This document shows positions 22,743 to 23,668 of a stretch of 23,668 nucleotides of DNA, piece by piece. The position numbers were made by a program, and so were the translations under genes. Below the pieces are notes generated by a model. That model saw nothing but the letters and a program-made list of their open reading frames with translations. It had not been told where the DNA came from and did no database searches. Origin of the DNA: Candidatus Hydrogenedentota bacterium (GTDB lineage: Bacteria; Hydrogenedentota; Hydrogenedentia; Hydrogenedentiales; CAITNO01); the NCBI GenBank assembly GCA_903922535.1, contig CAIXUF010001447.1:1-23668 (forward strand), given 5' to 3'. How positions within the stretch are numbered: the stretch's first letter is position 1; each line of letters starts with the position of its first letter.

Positions 22743-22769
22743 AGACCCAAGACCCAAGACCCTAGACCC
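22742..22769. repeat. Four 7-nt tandem repeats abutting the GH16 stop
   Basis: The units TAGACCC, AAGACCC, AAGACCC and TAGACCC follow directly on the 8-nt repeat. The last base is also the first plus-strand base of the GH16 stop triplet. No terminator hairpin is seen in this 197-bp convergent gap. Confidence 0.75.
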
Positions 22770-23533
22770 TATTTCTTCCACGCCCGCAGGTAGTCAATCT
22801 GAAACACCGCGGGCAGTTCCTCCTTGGTCGGCAGGCCAAACCATTCCGGCATGGTTTCGGAATCGAAGTTGAGGTTAAGCGCCTGGTGCCACAGCGTGTT
22901 CTTGACCGTGCGCACGGGCTTGCCGTCCACGTACCAGACAATCTCCTTGTCGTTCCAGTCCACACCGTAGACATGCCACGCGTCGGCCAGCACATAGGGC
23001 GCGGTCCACTTGTCGCCGTCGGACCGGTGCTTGTCGTCGCCCGGTGAACGCATCACGTGCAGCGTCATGTAGTAGCTGTTCTGATGTTCCGGCGCGCCGC
23101 CGCCAATCTCAAACACGTCAATCTCGGTCCACCACTCCTTCTCGGCGTTGTAGAACCAGAACGCGCTAGACGCGTGCGACTTCATCGGCTTGCAGCGCAG
23201 CTCGAAATAGCCATAGAGCACGGTCTTCTTGCTCTTCACCGCCGCCGTGGTAAAGTCCTTGTATTCGGGCTTCAGCCCCGGCAGGGCCTCCGCCCTGGCC
23301 CACAGTTCCAGATTGCCGTCCTTCACGTCCACGTTCTTGGGGTTGAACCAGCCCGGCGGCCTGCCTTCCCAGGTGGGATTGTGATCCTCCCACTTGGCGC
23401 TGTCCAGCGCCGCGCCGTTAAACTCGTCCGTGAATTCCGGATTGGGCTCCCACTTCGCCCCGGCGGGCGGATCGGCGGCCGCGCGGAGGCAAAGAGTCCC
23501 TGCGACGATTATCAGAAAGGTGAAGCGGCGCAT
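22769..23533 (-). CDS. Secreted GH16 endo-beta-glycanase-like enzyme
   Basis: The protein has 254 residues. The ATG at 23533 follows AGGAG by eight bases on the minus strand. An upstream in-frame ATG has no ribosome site and no signal. Residues 1-21 form a Sec signal (RRFTFLIIVAGTLCLRAAA). The domain is a single concanavalin-type beta-sandwich: WFNPKNVDVKDGNLELWAR, GYFELRCKPMKSHASSAFW, then the catalytic EIDVFE with nucleophile E137 and acid/base E142, then HVYGVDWNDKEIVWYVDG. The ExDxxE spacing is the GH16 form seen in agarase-, porphyranase- and carrageenase-type members. GH16 retaining enzymes cut beta-1,3 or beta-1,4 glucans or galactans. No binding module is attached. TAGAAT at 23570-23565 may be a -10 box. 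It is separated from the main hydrolase island but likely works outside the cell with it. Confidence 0.9.
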   Translation of the reverse strand: MRRFTFLIIVAGTLCLRAAADPPAGAKWEPNPEFTDEFNGAALDSAKWEDHNPTWEGRPPGWFNPKNVDVKDGNLELWARAEALPGLKPEYKDFTTAAVKSKKTVLYGYFELRCKPMKSHASSAFWFYNAEKEWWTEIDVFEIGGGAPEHQNSYYMTLHVMRSPGDDKHRSDGDKWTAPYVLADAWHVYGVDWNDKEIVWYVDGKPVRTVKNTLWHQALNLNFDSETMPEWFGLPTKEELPAVFQIDYLRAWKK

Positions 23534-23668
23534 AGTCAACTCCTCATGGCTTTGGCATTCCGCCATTCTAACGAAATTCAACACGCAACGCATCATGAAT
23601 TACTCGCATCCAACCAAAGTGGCGTGGTCTTAAGTCCCCCTTTGAAGGGGGAGTCAGTGACCACCGGC
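23534..23668. other. GH16 upstream region with perfect palindrome at window edge
   Basis: No gene is seen. TCCCCCTT (23635-23642) and AAGGGGGA (23645-23652) are perfect arms around a 2-nt loop, preceded by CTTAAG and followed by no T-run. Palindromes of this kind are often dispersed repeats in bacterial genomes; whether this one is repeated cannot be told from one copy. Confidence 0.45.

Noticed and set aside
22568..22750. Minus-strand frame coding an 8-residue Lys/Arg/Asp-rich repeat
   Set aside because: It is only the translation of the 8-nt tandem repeat. The same tract is open in several frames and there is no ribosome site.
22599..22769. Possible CRISPR array
   Set aside because: Units are 7 or 8 nt and contiguous, with no spacers and no cas genes.

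Overview
The window is a GC-rich bacterial chromosomal segment dominated by exported carbohydrate-active enzymes. The proteins carry Sec, Tat or lipoprotein signals. Shine-Dalgarno sequences are clear and promoters look sigma-70-like. Modular exported glycosidases, a PASTA/PKD/SUMF1-type lipoprotein, an ECF sigma factor and a SEFIR protein together suggest a free-living polysaccharide-degrading Gram-negative, for example of the Planctomycetota/Verrucomicrobiota/Lentisphaerota or Hydrogenedentes type. No phylogenetic marker is present, so this placement is inference only.

Region 1 (1-16810) is a saccharolytic island. In order it holds a beta-helix protein cut by the window edge (-), a GH28-like beta-helix enzyme (+), a GH2 enzyme (-), a GH36-like multidomain protein with two malectin-type domains (-), a GH5-like Tat-exported enzyme (+), a GH127-type beta-L-arabinofuranosidase (-) and a very large DUF4091-type protein with two CBM-like domains (-). 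The GH36-like and GH2 genes form an operon with a recognisable promoter and an inverted repeat over its -35 box. The GH127 gene has its own predicted promoter. The mix fits trimming of galactose- and arabinose-containing plant or algal polysaccharide (pectic side chains, arabinogalactan). No transporter, sulfatase or dedicated regulator is present, so this is only part of a utilisation system.

Region 2 (16990-19280) is one transcription unit: an excellent promoter, a lipoprotein with five PASTA repeats, a PKD domain and a SUMF1/FGE-like domain, and a hairpin terminator. Region 3 (19280-20935) holds a more AT-rich gene for a protein with an unrecognised N-terminal region and a C-terminal SEFIR (TIR-like) domain. 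It is a plausible anti-phage or signalling effector and ends one base from the 3' CCA of a convergent tRNA-Val(UAC) gene. That is the geometry of DNA acquired next to a tRNA.

Region 4 (21182-22571) is a compact operon of an ECF-like sigma factor, a small membrane protein and a single-pass protein with a helical Spy/CpxP-like exterior, which looks like an envelope-sensing module. Region 5 (22599-23668) contains an 18-unit, 8-nt pyrimidine tandem repeat, a 4-unit, 7-nt repeat abutting the next stop codon, a secreted GH16 enzyme (-) and a perfect short palindrome at the edge.

The observations most worth following are five: the GH36-like protein that seems to lack the canonical nucleophile strand; the imperfect direct repeats flanking the GH28-like gene, derived from a GH2-type 3' end; the SEFIR protein beside the tRNA; the PASTA-PKD-SUMF1 lipoprotein with a lost catalytic cysteine; and the promoter/operator of the GH36-GH2 operon.
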